Positions 34,692-48,200 of a DNA stretch of 64,000 nt are shown in pieces. Position 1 is the stretch's first letter, and each line of letters begins with the position of its first letter. Below the pieces are notes generated by a model, which saw only the letters and a program-made list of their open reading frames with translations, made no database searches and had not been told where the DNA came from. The position numbers and the translations under genes were made by a program. This DNA is from Silene latifolia. Its lineage: Eukaryota > Streptophyta > Magnoliopsida > Caryophyllales > Caryophyllaceae. Location: positions 12,154,948 to 12,218,947 of the forward strand of contig NC_133532.1 of NCBI RefSeq assembly GCF_048544455.1, read 5' to 3'.

Positions 34692-37600
34692 GTGTGTAGG
34701 GATGAACGTACGTTGTTCTGTGGGTAAGACAATTACGCAAGTGTTCCATGTGGTGGTCTAATTTGGCCTCGCGTCCCTCGCTTTATGTCATTTATTTGGA
34801 AATTTCAATTATTTTTGCTCAACATGGTTGACATAAGATTATCATATACGGAGTATTTTTGTTTACACGGACACTTATCATCTTATTTTTCAGACGGGTA
34901 TATATGCCCATTTATAGTTAAATGTAATCATAATGGTATAGGCAGTGTTACAGCTTATGGTAACTGGTTTTTCAATAGTGGTTACATTTAACTGTAAAAT
35001 GGTTATAAAATCCCGTCTTATTATTTCAGACTAAAAAGGTCCGTCTGAAGCAAGACGCACTATAAGATTATAGAGTAAATGTCTACTTTCTTTGATTCCC
35101 ATGAAATTAAGTCTTTTTTGCCATCTTGCGGATTATTAAGAGCGGTAATAGAAAGTTACATGTTAAAGTACGTACTTTTATAAAAAAAAATTGGAGCAGA
35201 TATCAACTAGCTTAATTGGTAATAGAGTCATGAGAGATAAAGAATTGTAAATAACATGTTAGAAAAGTGGCATATGAATATGTTTAGCAGTGACTTACTA
35301 TGTTGATAAGTTATTGATTACATCTTCTTACAAGCAATTGTTTGAACAAATAATTATCTCCTTTTTTGAATTCAAATAAATAATTATTTTGAACAACTAA
35401 TAATTATCTAGCTCCTCTTTTATGAATTCAAAGTTTTTATAAAATGTGAAGTTATTGATAAAGTTAAATGAATATATTTCAAAATTAATCTACAATCAAC
35501 TCAGCTCTATAATAAATAAAAATATAATCGTGAAAACAAAATATTTTGTATATATATATATATAAGTATACTATTTATGTTATCAACTTTTTATCATGTT
35601 CTTTTCTCCTTTTGTCCATGCCCTAGCATCTCCAATGATTCATCGAAGGGACTCGCTTGTAATATTTATAAAATTTCAAGTAAATAGCTTACTATTGGAG
35701 AGAAATTAAATAGAGGTAGCTTGTAAGACTCTGTTCTTTTCGGCTGATAGAAATGTTTAAAGAACATGGCCGGGCTTAATAGCGCTAAGCTAACTTAAAT
35801 AAGCTAAAATTAAGTAAAAAATGGTTAATTTGTGAAAAATGAGCTAACGGGACAGAACAGAACTAAACTAAACTGAACTTAATAGCGCCAAGCTAACTTA
35901 AATAAGCTGAAATTAAGTAGAAAATAATTGGGCCGGGCTTAAATATGATAGTTCTACCAAGGTAGGCTTGCTTGGTTTGGGAAAAAAAAAATCTGGTTGG
36001 ATTAAAACAACATTGTGAGACCTATGCAAGCTACAAATTCTTGCAGCCCACTACTAGAGCGGTACCTAGCTTAAAAGCAATGTTGTTTAAAATATTGAGC
36101 TGACAAATCAAATTTAAATATAATATATTATATCTGTTCATTGTAGATACTCTAACTATATGTTACTCCGTAGTTGTTTAATAAAAACAAAAGGCTGTAA
36201 TAAGAAAAGAGAAAGATCATTAACTATATACAAATGTATTTTTCGTTAAAACATTCAATATAAAACAACGCTTCACTATACTTTGATAAACTCGGTAATT
36301 AACTTTTTTTATGGATCACTATTAGCTATACTTCCAATGACGTACTATGTATCTATTATACTTAAAATCTAACAACACATATATAATCTTAAAACAAAAC
36401 TCTAGGAGTATATAAGAAATAAAAAAAGGCAACCCAATGCACGATAATGTCCCCACAAGGCATTTAGAATAAGGTCTCTTAAACTTATTAGACGGCTCTG
36501 GTACATTATAACTAATACGGAGTATAACTCTAGAGAAATAGTTGTACTTCATAAAAGACTGTTATGACTGATACTACGTATAATAAATATACACATAAAA
36601 CAGTTTCATAGAATCATACAAATCTAGAAATCAATTAGTTAGAGTGCATAAAGAGAAATTGATTGAGAGAGTCGGTTAAGGCCACATTTATTCGGGGGTA
36701 TGGGGTAGTTTTGCGCTCGAGGGAAACGAGGGTTTGGAGAGACGGTGAACACTTCCAAAAGATAAGTGAAACGAACTATGATTCCAAACTTTAAACTATT
36801 GGCTACCACTTTCTTAAATATCCATACTTTGATTAGAATGTCAAATTTGTACAGTTCAGAGGTAGCTAGTATTACACTCGTCACGGTTATTTATTTACCT
36901 ATTTTATTTTTGAGTCTTAATTAATTGTTTACTTTTCTATGTTAGAATGTTTTTAATGATAATTTGATCATGCACACTCAATTTAATGCGCTTATCATCA
37001 AATAATTGACCCTCTTTTTTTTCCTTGGTCTTTTTGTCAAAATCAAAGGTAAACAAATACCCGGAACAGAGAAAATAATATAATTTTACGAGCTTATAAA
37101 GTACTCCGTAAAAAGTTTATGAATTTTGTTATAAAATCTACCATTTATGTCATGCATTTTATAGGATCTATACCCTTAACATTACTTAAGATCTTTTTAT
37201 TGAAAAGCCGAGTTTGATACTTGGATATACATATTTACACAGATATATTTTAGATCTGAATAATGAATTTTAAGATTGAATCAACTTTTAATGGTTCGAA
37301 ATTCTTATGTTATCAACAGCTATTTTGGATATTCTGGACAATGACTTATCATTTTAATCATAAACCATTTACTTTTATGTTTTTTCAAGTGCACTTAATC
37401 ATTAGTATTAGATTAGGAAAAAAGAAAAACAATTATACTGACGTAATAACATAGCAAGAGCGAATAAATTATTTACTATTTTTGAGTATGCAATATGTTG
37501 TGGAGTTATTTTACGAGTATAAAATTTATGTATCAATTAAAAAAAAAATATTTTCTCCAAAAAAAAAAAAATTATCAAAAAATGAATGGCTGATTTGGAA

Positions 37601-37697
37601 TTTGAAAAGTCTCGTATTTGACTACATTAATTTAAGCTAATTAAAGGAAAAAAAAATGTAACAAGTTGCAAATAAAAATAAAGTTGAAAACTTTGTA

Positions 37698-37968
37698 CAG
37701 GGGCGAAGCCAGGATTTAATTTCCGGGGTAGCAAAAAGAAAAAATTAAAAAGGAATATGCAAGTCATGGGATTCGAACCCAAGGCGCTAGGTTGGAAACC
37801 ACAACCTTTACCATTGAACTACAATGTCTATTGTACACTTAATGAGATAACATTTACTTATCAGCTATTCAACAATATTTGGGGTAGCAAAAATCCGTCT
37901 TCTAAACCAATTTTTTAAAGTTTGGGGTAGCGACCGCCACCCCTTGCTACTAGGTGGCTTCGCCCCTG
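37698..37968. mobile_element. hAT-type MITE carrying a tRNA-like sequence
   Basis: 271 bp with perfect 13-bp inverted ends (CAGGGGCGAAGCC / GGCTTCGCCCCTG) and a perfect 8-bp target duplication ACTTTGTA (37690-37697, 37969-37976). The sharp duplication suggests a young insertion, 120 bp beyond the receptor kinase stop codon. Confidence 0.88.
37762..37832 (-). other. tRNA-like sequence with A and B boxes (inside the MITE)
   Basis: On the minus strand, tagttcaatgg fits the pol III A box and gggttcgaatccc the B box/T arm, about 35 nt apart, with ttcc in the anticodon-loop region. The 7-bp acceptor stem does not pair well, so this is a tRNA relic or tRNA-derived piece, not a working tRNA. Confidence 0.55.
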
Positions 37969-38088
37969 ACTTTGTACACTAACTTAAAAAGCTACTGCTG
38001 GTCACAAAAGAATGGTACTGTGAAAAAAAAAAAACAATTATCTTAATCATCAATCCTAGATGGTTCGACTGTCGGAATCCTGCATCAC

Positions 38089-41000
38089 CTATGCGCGCTG
38101 AATTAAGCGATGCAATGACTCCACCACGTCCGACATTGGTGGCCGGAACTCTGGCTCCACCTACATAGTTTGAAAATAGAATATAAACAATTAAATTAAA
38201 TTTTTGTGTACATACACGACTAAACATTTTAAAACCGAGGAACTAAATTTTGGCCTTGATAATCATGGCCGAGGTATTTGGATCACAAACATGTAACCGA
38301 AAAAAAAAATCTGTAAGATGGTACCTGAACGCATTGGGCAATGATGTCAGCAAACCGTGAAATGGACTTAGGCGGGTAGAGTCCGCGCAGAGCAGGATCA
38401 ACCATTCTTTCGAGAGAATCAATATCATGGAGTTGTGGTGTTGCCCATTGGACTAGATACTGCTCTGCCCTTGGCTTTGAACTGCACGCCAAAAAAAAAG
38501 TAAAATAACCACCCAATGACAGAAGACAAGAAGAAAGAAAATGATTTGCAAACGACAAACCTGTCGAAAGGCATCCGACCAGTGAGTAACTCGAGCATGA
38601 CAACTCCGAAACTATAAATATCACTCTTATATGTATAAGCAGATCCTTTTGTGCATTCTGGAGCGCTATAACCAGCTGCAAGGTTTTCGGTTGCATCCTG
38701 GAGGAAGTATTGATCATTAATGGCAGTTAAAATGTCAAGGACCGAGGTACATAGTTCAGTGACGGAGCTATTCATGTTTTTAAGACAATACAGGACTGCA
38801 AGTTAGCTGATATATATCTGTGAGCCACAGCGACAAATGATGCTAACGGATTTTGAACCCAGGTCATGGATATTACCTCTCAACGACTTTATCAGCCCGA
38901 GCACAAAACAAAACAAACAACATGGGCTCCAACACCGCATCACAACCACTTTATAACAGTTTTGAAAATGACCACATCAACATTTTAAGGTCAGATCGGA
39001 CACAGAGAGAGTTGAACACACTTTCAACAATGATTAAAACGAAATTATTCTCATCAACAGCCATGGGAAATCAAGTAATAGATGTTAGCATGAAAGAAGT
39101 CAACTATTTAAATCGTCTAACCTGGTAAAATAGAGCCAGACCACAATCAGATAGGCGAGGGTTTAACTCCATATCAAGTACAATGTTGGACGATTTGATA
39201 CTCCTGTGAACCAGCGGAGGAGAACAGGTCTCGTGCAGGTATCTGTGGCGAAAAACATGTAGACAAATCAAAAACAAGTTCTTTTACAAGAGACATAATT
39301 CTTTTATGAGATAAAAAACATGCTCTGCCAGCCAAGATGCATTAAATATTTAAATGTTGGCAATTCACTTTCAGCAGAGTAGTAATTTTCTTTTTTAAAG
39401 TTTTATTTCAGTAAAAAAGTCGGGGAACAGCATGTCGAAAAAGTAACTCACTCAGCAGCTCGAGCAGTTCCTAGGGCAATTCTCACCCGAGTATTCCAAG
39501 TGAGAGGCTTGCTAAACTCGTCATGCAAGTGTAGGAACTCATGAAGTGAACCGTTTTTAAAATAATCGAAAACTAGCATGTTATGCCCTTGCTCCGAGCA
39601 ATACCCTGAAAGGTCGACAATATTTGGATGGTAGATCTTGGAAATACTTGAAACAACCTCCGAAAACCTTTCAGATTGGCCACCTTGAAAGAAAGATGAA
39701 TTGATTTTCTTCACAGCTAAAACCTGTTACACATATTAAAATGTTCAATATTATCATCTGTTTCAGAAATTTCAAGATTCGAGAGACGTTCTCGCTGCAT
39801 TCAAATTATTTACACCACAACCAGAGCTAAAAGGATGTTTCCAAATTATAGAAATTATAGAAAATGTAAACAGAATAAAATAAGCAACAAAACTACCTTG
39901 CCATCATCAAATTTTGCCTTATAAACACGTCCTATAGATCCTTCCCCGAGTAATCGGCCAGTAGCAAAGTTACTAGTAGCACTCTGCAGATCAGCCAGAA
40001 CATAAGGGGTGACTACAAAGGACACTCTTCTCCGAGGAGTTGTATTCTTTGCTGGGTCGCTTCCTTTGAACGACTTAAGGCGGGATGATAGCGAAGGTTT
40101 GAGACCAATTGGACCAGAAGATTCTAGAGCCTTTACATCAACTGGGCATGGCAAATCAAGTTTTTAAAGTCAGTCAGTCAGTCAGTCAACAGATTAGCAC
40201 AAAAGAAGAAAATGGTCTAGAAGGCAGGGTTAAGGAAAGGGGTCTATGAAAACAGGTAAAAGCCACGGAAAAATACAACGTAGTTCATGAAAAGCTCAGT
40301 GAAAAACAAGGAATTACCTTTAATGCCCGTGTCAGCGTCATTACCCATGCCAAAGGAATTAAATGATTTGTGGTGACTACGATTCTCTTCTTCGTCTATC
40401 AAATTTGAGGAAAAAGAAGATCGCCTTTTTGAAACAATCGCAAGCAAAATTGCAAGTGCCAACAAAATCGCCATAACAATCACAGCGATCATCGGTCCAC
40501 TTAGCTTGCCACTCGACACATGAGTAGACTTTATTTGGTCACTTGTTGTCATTCCAGGGGGTGCTGCCCCAGTAGACCAAGAATTTCCTTCAATGCTTCA
40601 GAATGGTTACTGTTTGTTACTATGACAAGCTCAAAAGTCTAATCACATTTCTACTATTCCATTGATTTAAGCAAGTGAACAAATCAAAGCTATATTAGAC
40701 ACTTACTTTATGCTTTTGACTGTCGTCAGCTCAATAGGAATCCAACCAGTAAATTCATTATCTGCCAAATTCCTGCACGCATTAATCGTCATATATCAGA
40801 CAGGCAAGATACAGATTCTACAGTGCATTTTGTTTGATGTGAAAATGTTAGAAAAAGTATAAAATCGATCTTGGGACTTCAACTATCAAATTATGCTTTT
40901 GGTTGAGATGGTTTCTGGACATGATATCAGACTATCAGAGCCATGTGCGTAAAAGGTCAAGGGTTCAAATCTCACCGCCCCCCATTTCAAAAGTGAATAT

Positions 41001-43828
41001 TAAGCACCAGGTATGCGGAGGCGTGCAGTTAGGGCTGCACATAAAGTAGACCGGACCGGTCAGTCTGGTCCGGTCTGGACCGAATACAATACGGTCGGGT
41101 CTCTGGGTCCATATAAATATTGTGACCGGTCTCCGGTCCGGTCGAAGCAAAAAAAATCACCTTAAATTACCTTTAAAAATGGAACCGGTCCGGTCCAAAC
41201 CCGGAAAATACGGACCTAAAGGATTCCAATCCGGTCCGGTCCGGTCTCCGGGTTTGGAATATGGGGTTGTCCGGTCAGCGGGTCATTGCGGTCCGGTCCG
41301 GTTCTGGACCGGTGAACACCTTGCATCCACACTTCAAGCCCAACGGGCATTCGTGTGAGGGGGCGTGTGTTAGAGAAATATAAAAGCGATCTTGGGACTT
41401 CAACCATCAGCGAAAAGCTTAAGCTTTTGGTTGAGATGGTTTCTTGACAGAAAACTCGAGAAACAACATTATATAGGTGAAACCAACCAAATTATGTATG
41501 TATCAGTTAATCCTTAGTAATTATATGGCTAAAGGGTCGGTCTCACATGCAAGGCCACCTTAGAATATTGTCATTATTTCACCCTATACCCGCGACATAA
41601 TCTATACTACCTACCATTTTTTTTGGGGAGACGACACCGGAAAACACATGTATCAGTGTATTTGTAAATGCTGTACTTATTTGTGAAAAAAAAAAGAGGT
41701 TTGAAGAGAGAAGATAGGCTACAACATGGAAAACCAATTCAAATTCAAATCTTAAGAAGTGCAGATTTGATGTATTTGCTACACATTTTTTAGGTTATGG
41801 CCGCATTGGTCGCAAGCTGTTACATTCAAGACATCCAATACCAATACTTTCACGACAGTTGCTGCAAAACGCGACTGACACTGCAATTTTACAAATACAT
41901 GTGTTGTTACATATGATGTACAAGTAAAATAAACTTACAGATCATCAAGTTTTAGCCTGGCAAGAACCTTTATCTGGCCAGAAAACTGATTGCTTTGCAG
42001 ATACCTGTGATGAGCCAAGGGTTAGCAACAGCAAATCCTGGGAACAAGGTATATTCACGCCATAACTTCACGAGGAGTGTTCAAGCATTAATTTCTTACA
42101 ATGTGGAAAGGCTTGAAAGTGATCCAAAACTCTGAGGCAAACTGCCACTCAGTTTGTTTTCGGAGAGATCCCTGCACATGAAGACAGCAGTTTCAACAAC
42201 GGTAGTTTGAGTGACCTAGGATGACACAGATTAAAGAAACAAGTAGACTAAGAGCCATTAATCCATCTGATAATGTTGCATAACCACCTGCGGTTGGCAG
42301 AATGGTAGTCTGAGACTCTGAGTGACCTAGGATGACACTAAGAGCCGGATCAATGTGAGAAGATATTGACCAGAAGGAGACACCAAAGAAATCGAAAAAA
42401 AAAACAGATAGAAGTGCTTACAGAAAATTAAGTTTCTGAAGTTGATTAAACATGTCGCTTAACTGCCCACTCAATTTGTTTTCACTAAGATCACTGCAAT
42501 TCAAAGAAGTTAACAGCATCATGCAGTTTTAATCATTGCGGTAAGTAAAGCGGATTCCAATACGGACAGAATGAGCAGAAGCAAATTCTTACAGATCCTT
42601 CAGGCTACTCATTTGAGCTATAGAGTATGGAACGCCGCCAGTGAAGCTATTCTTTGAAAGATCCCTGATTAAACAACGCGAATTTCAAAATCATTAAATA
42701 ATAGAATTAGGCTGGAGACATGCTAGATAATCTTGTGCATGCAATATTGCGAAGATATGACTCTCGATAAACATATATTCAGATGTTCATTACACACTTA
42801 CAGGTGTTGCAAATTAGGTGGAAGTTGATAAGGTATGTCGCCTGAGATCTTGTTGTCGCTCACATCACTGTTCCACGGCAACTAAATACATTACTACGGG
42901 GGCAAAATATCGTCCCTTACAAAAAATTTCCATCTAATAACAGACAGATGTACAAACCAAGCCTCTCAGTTGGTTAAAACATGAAATAAAGTTCACGGGC
43001 CTCAAGTTCAAACGCTTGTGGCCGATCTGGCTTAAGATTACAGCTTTTTAAGTGAAACTGTGAAAGGATGTCACCCTGATAAATAGGGAGGCTAGTTTGG
43101 ACGGTTTGCACGCTATCAAATAAAAACGGGGTTTATCCAGTGTGCACCAAAGGTAGCAGCTCCGGTTTGCACACAGAATTAATAAATAAAAGATAAAACA
43201 AAGCGATTAAGCACCACAGTAATTAAGCTCACAAGTATGTAACAGACTGAAGGCTTGCTAATTTGTAACCCAGTGATCCTGACAGTCCAAAATCAGATAA
43301 TTTTCTGCAAGGTACATCACAATTCACAATCAAACACAAAATTTACGAACTTTAGGCTGCAAATTTGAGGAACTGTGACTAAGACATGGCACATTACATT
43401 TCAGTGACAGATGATCCAGAGCAGTCAATGCCTTTCCATCCATCGCCGCAAGGATCACCTCCACTTGATGACCAATCTTTCAACTTTTTGGGAGAGTTCA
43501 AGCTTGTGAACATCACATTTAGGGCCTCAACTGCCAATAATGGAGATAACCTCACAATTTAACATTTATAATAAAACAGCAAAAAACAGGCAAAACCCAC
43601 ATGAGAACCGTCTCATAGTGTGAGACGGTCTATCAATAAATGAGTGTTTTTATATATAAAAGGACCGTCTCACACTCTAACAAGGTCTCAAACAATAATT
43701 ACTTGATCTCAGAATGATTAAAGAAAGAAGAACCCGGAAAAGTTACCATCTTTCTGATCAGTCTTGGAGTGAACAAGGGTAAGAATCCCAAGAAAGAAAG
43801 AACACAACCCTATAAAATTTGGGGACAT
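38089..43828 (-). CDS. STRUBBELIG-receptor-family LRR receptor-like kinase
   Basis: Plasma-membrane receptor-like kinase. Exons: 43747-43828, 43398-43530, 43233-43304, 42802-42867, 42593-42664, 42422-42493, 42100-42171, 41939-42004, 40707-40772, 40318-40595, 39897-40141, 39452-39723, 39122-39242, 38561-38697, 38325-38481, 38089-38160; 1,983 bp, 660 residues, ending LIQRA. A signal peptide (residues 1-about 21) is followed by the SRF N-terminal region ([14 protein letters not shown]), then one LRR per exon (DLSENKLSG repeats), a transmembrane segment at about 268-290 and a kinase domain at about 375-655. The catalytic loop reads HRSIKSSN and the DFG site reads SDCG, so Asp of HRD and Phe of DFG are replaced, as known for this atypical-kinase family. 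It sits between the triterpene genes, with no known role in that pathway. Which SRF subgroup it belongs to is not resolved. Confidence 0.9.
40846..41449 (+). mobile_element. TRIM retrotransposon in receptor-kinase intron 8
   Basis: 604 bp with two short LTRs (40846-40921 and 41368-41449, both TGTTAGA...GACA), a primer-binding-like tgatatcagac just after the first LTR and a purine tract (gtgagggggcgtg) just before the second. The flanks are the perfect 5-bp duplication GAAAA (40841-40845, 41450-41454). LTRs are roughly 80% alike, so it is old. It has no coding capacity and is itself split by the ccggtc-rich insert at about 41032-41332. Confidence 0.8.
41032..41332. repeat. ccggtccggtc-rich insert in the TRIM
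   Basis: Imperfect ccggtccggt units over 300 bp with weakly inverted ends (tagggctgcac / caccttgca). It is similar in kind to the arrays at 32.5 kb and 51 kb. Confidence 0.5.
43600..43690. mobile_element. Small foldback repeat in receptor-kinase intron 1
   Basis: Palindromic gagaccgtctcatagtgtgagacggtc-like units at both ends (read in parts: accgtctcata, tgagacggtc, accgtctcacac). Confidence 0.5.
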
Positions 43829-44763
43829 TTCTGAAAACCCAATTCCCAAAATGACCAAATCATGTCATGGGATCAAGATCAGATCCCCCAACACACAAAT
43901 TCACCAAAATCAACAACAAAAACAACACTAAACTTTCTGAAAATTGAAAGAGATGCAAAATAAACCAAAAATTCTGCAAATTGAAAGTAAAATCCAGAGA
44001 ATGTAGAAATTTTCACTCTTTTTTTCCCGAGAAATTATTACTTTGTGTAGAATGATTTCTATTTTTGGGGTGTAGAAGAATCATTTGTACAGTTTTGAGA
44101 TCAGTAATTCCAAATTTAGTATATATTGAAACAAGGTATGAATAACAGACCGTTGAGTTCGCCATGTCTCTCTCGTTTCAGTTAAGACTTCACTCCATAA
44201 TCTTGTGTTTCCCGCCCACTTCTACTTTTGTTTCCCATTGGCTTAGGTGTATGGTAACGTGGTATACCGGGAGTACGTGAGAATTTTTCATTTTTTCGAT
44301 AATGTTTTTATTTGTCGGATGTCTCATATAGTGGTGGTCGTGGATCCAGGGTTAGCAGGGGCGCTTGCTCCCCACTAAACGATGAAATACTCGAAAGTTT
44401 TTAGTTAAAATTTTTAAGTTTATTAGATCATTGAAGATTTTCTCCCTTTGTAATTGCAGAGTCGGCTTCTGTCACTAGTCTCATGATAACTCTATCGTGG
44501 GACTCGAGAATTTGTAAAAGTCCAACTTAGTGAAGCTCGGGGCAAAAAGTTTGATGCAAAAACATGTCCATTAATAATGTATCTCTAACCAAGTTGGCCG
44601 GTATGAATGGTAAGAACTAAGAACTCTCATCTCTTAAACAAGTGGTCAGGGGTTCGATTCCTGACTCTTACGAATGAAAAAGCCAAACTTGAGAGGGGTC
44701 AACCCATTAAATTACCTTCGGTACTCCAAAGGAGACTGCCCCAACTGTCGGTACTCCTGGTCA

Positions 44764-44794
<31 letters not shown>

Positions 44795-45241
44795 GTATCC
44801 CTCACATTCAATAGATTCTTAACATTTAAAAAAAACGTAAATATTAGTTCACAAATCACAGCTATATGCATCAACCCCATCTGAAAACTGTAGGACATTG
44901 AATTGGTAAATAGATGTACAACAAAAAATACATCTTCTGTAAGTTGATCAGGTAATTACAACAAAATTACAAGATCCCTCCTCCTCAAATGCTGTCCTCT
45001 ATACAGATGGTTTTTTCTACAGTATCTCTGAATTCTAAAAGCAATCTCGGACTGATAATCTACAATACAATCCTAGCTAGCTTCGACTGTGTCGAGGAAA
45101 CTAAATGCAGGTTTCACATCTGCATCTATAGATGTGAACTTCAGTTGATGATCCAGTTCTGACAAAAAACCGCCTGACAAAAAACTTTTTGGGGGCAATT
45201 ATAACTTAGACCATGAACTGTCTGAAGATTGTTGATGAAGC
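43829..45241. other. Spacer: receptor-kinase 5' region and transporter 3' region
   Basis: Contains the receptor kinase leader, a possible TATA (gtatatat, 44119-44126), a fragment of a cagggg..gctccc repeat (about 44330-44470) and the SINE at 44587-44791. About 44800-45241 is probably the transporter 3' UTR and spacer. Confidence 0.45.
44587..44791 (+). mobile_element. tRNA-derived SINE with poly(A) tail
   Basis: About 205 bp with an A-box-like start, a B box ggggttcgattcc (44647-44659), a cggtactcc-containing body and a 20-nt A tail. Target duplication is aatgtatctct / aatgtatccct (44576-44586, 44792-44802) with one mismatch. Confidence 0.8.
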
Positions 45242-48200
45242 TCAGGTTAATTCAACGTTCTGATCAAAGTCAGACACATCATCCTTTAACTCACAGCCTG
45301 AGGTTTCAAACGGGAAAAGCACAACACAAACTCCGGAAATGAAGATAATTGCCTCGAAAAGAAGAATGGCTGCAGTTATGTGACAGTTATGAACCAGACT
45401 AACCGCCACAAGAGGGCATACCATTCCTCCAATTCTTCCCATAGAGCTTGCCACTCCTACTCCTGTTGCCCGAACAGCTGTTGGGTAGATCTGCCGAAAT
45501 TCAAACAAGGACTTCAGACGTATCATAACTGACCAGTAACTGAACTGACCTGAGAGCTCATTTGAAATGACCCGAAGCTTTCAATAACATTTTTTAAATT
45601 AAATGTAACCATAATTCAAAGGTGGGTTATATGACTAACCAGCATCTTTCGGTTCCTTAATTAAAGGCAACAAGCATGAAATAAGAAAAACAGCGCTTAA
45701 TTTAGATGAGGGACAGTTCAACAACGACAACAACAACAACAACAACAACAACAACAGAGCCTTAATCCCAAAATGATTTGGGGTCGGCTGACATGAATCA
45801 TCCTTTAGAACCGTCCATGGATGAACGCACACCTCCAAATGCGAAAAAAATTGAAAAGAAAAATTGAAAAACAAAAGGGGAGTGAAACATAATACAAAAG
45901 TCAAGTAAACTTATAGGTTTTAAAATCGAAATCTGGATTTCTTTTATAAAAACTTAGAATTTAAATCGAGAATAAAGATTAAAACGATTTTGAAAACGAA
46001 GTAAAACTTAAGGGTCCGGAATACCTTAAAAGTGAACCAAGTATTAATATATAAGAAAGTTGTTGGTAAAAAGGTGTAATAAATCCGAAAAGAACAAATA
46101 AATTTTTAAAAATTAAATAAAAACATTAAATATTTCAAATAATCAAATACTAAAAGTCCACATGTATCGTTGCCCTCCATTGTGCCCTCTCCGTCACCAT
46201 TCTTAAAATTCTTAAAATCGTTAGGTTGCTAGCAGCACACTTGGTCTCTAACTAGTGTAGTTCCCGTGAAAATGCACGGTTTTTTTAGGTAAGGATGATG
46301 TTAGAGTTTGTTACAATTAAAATAGGGTAATTTAACTCCTTAAATTTAATGATAAAATATACTATTGGTGGTGTTTCATTTTAAAAACTGGAAAATACAA
46401 CGAATAAGAACTGAAAAATACAATGGGAAGAATCGCAAGGAAATGATTTTAGGCAAAATAATAGATTATAAATTAATTTTAAACAAATAAATTTCTGAGT
46501 GAGAACTTAAAGAGTTTCTACTAATATCCGAGGATACTTATTACTCCGTAGTAAATAATTAAATCTTAAGAAGAATTTATTTATTTATGGCATATAAATA
46601 AAAAGATAATGATGAAATCAATTAATGTTGAGTGGGGGCCACTAATAGATAGTGAATATTTAGGTGGGAAATTTGAGCGGGAAAATTTATAGTTTTGTTA
46701 ATCTTTTGGTATATAGGGGATTCACTACCATGAGAGATGACTAAGACCATGCAGATGGTATTTACCTTGCTAGTAGCACAATCAGTAGCTTAATTTACAT
46801 GGTTCTCAGAACATGCAGATGACTGTTTGAAAAAAAGATAAAAGCTTTTTCCATATTTGGTAGATAGTGAGCTCTTAAACATACCTCTGGCGCATATATG
46901 TACACGATCGTGAATGTTGCTGTGATGCATATACGTGCTCCAAACAAAAGAGGTGTTACTAAGACCTGAGAACGCGTGAAGGCCAAAGGCAGTAGTATCA
47001 GGCAGCAGATGAAGAACAACAATGACATTGTACCCTTGCGACCGACTTTATCCACCATAGCGGCCGATATAAGCAGCCCGGGAAACTCTGGAGAAAATGA
47101 AAAGAGCTGGCATTTAATTTTCATCAAGGTCTAACATCATCACTCTCAGTACTAATCTGAAGCAAGTTCAGATGCCATACCTGCAAAACTAGCTATGAAA
47201 ACATCTCTGTAGCTTACATCAGCAGTTTTTACGGACCCCGCCTGAGCATGACCTGGACTACACCTATTTTCTCGATTGCTCAATTCAGTCGTCAAGAGCA
47301 CTAGGCCATAATACGAAAAGGCATTTCCAATGAACACTACCCATAAAAGCAGGGTTGATTTCAGTAGTTTGGGTGAAAGAAGCGTAAGAACTGATGCGCT
47401 TTTTTGTACTTTGGAGTTCATGTTGTTAGGAATTCCAGTGTCGTCTTTGGTTGGTGAGAGCAAATGTGCATCTTCTGATAGAGGATTAGTTACTTCAGTC
47501 ACCTGATGATCTGAGACAAATGTACCAGAAGGGAGTTTAGCTTTGTTCATTTTCGCTATCCATTCCAAAATTTGAAGTGCCTCATCTGGTTTGCCTCTCA
47601 TGCACAAATATCTTGGTGATTCTGGTGCCTTGTAATAAAATATAAGAAGAAAAGCCGAGGGGACGGCAGAAAATGCTAGTAACCACCTCCAACCCAATAA
47701 AGGCATAACAATCTGCAAGAAGTAAGCAAATATCATCAGTTTATCGCCAACAAAGCAATATCAGTACTTCCACAATACACACAGCAAGTAAGGGTTTTAC
47801 AATTAGGAAATTAAGATTTGCTCGAGCTAGTAATTATTTCATAGAGAAAATTCAAGAAAACACAAAGCAGGGCGTTTATCATCTAATGTGAAGAATCAAG
47901 TTATAAATGTTTTCTTTCGGATTTCGAAGCCTGAGGGTAATCATCTTTGGTGTAATGTTGACATATTATTACAGACTTACAGTCACTCTACATTCAAGAA
48001 AGTTTGAGTGAAAGAAAAACGATCTAACTTGAGTGCTCAAGGGTACCATTTCGGCTTTGGATTATAATGAAATCAAACAAAATAGCTTTGGATTAGGATG
48101 GAACATACCCAAGCTAGTGAAGCTTCCAAAATCGTCCCAATAGTCCAAAATGCTGAAAAAACCGACATCCAGGTGCCTCTTCTAGGAGCAGGAATAAATT

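Larger units (their letters stand above)
34532..38088. other. Spacer between OSC2 and the receptor kinase
   Basis: AT-rich. It holds the OSC2 5' region, a ctgttctttt..cgctaagctaacttaaataagct repeat (about 35725-35945, two tandem halves), a diverged Stowaway-like copy (about 36885-37070) and the hAT MITE at 37698-37968. No host gene is supported. Confidence 0.5.

Noticed and set aside
37762-37832. Functional tRNA gene
   Set aside because: A and B boxes are good but the acceptor stem does not pair, and the sequence is inside a MITE.
42955-43190. Possible tRNA-derived SINE in receptor-kinase intron 3
   Set aside because: It has an A-box-like agttggttaaaac and a B-box-like aagttcaaacg, but no tail or target duplication could be seen.
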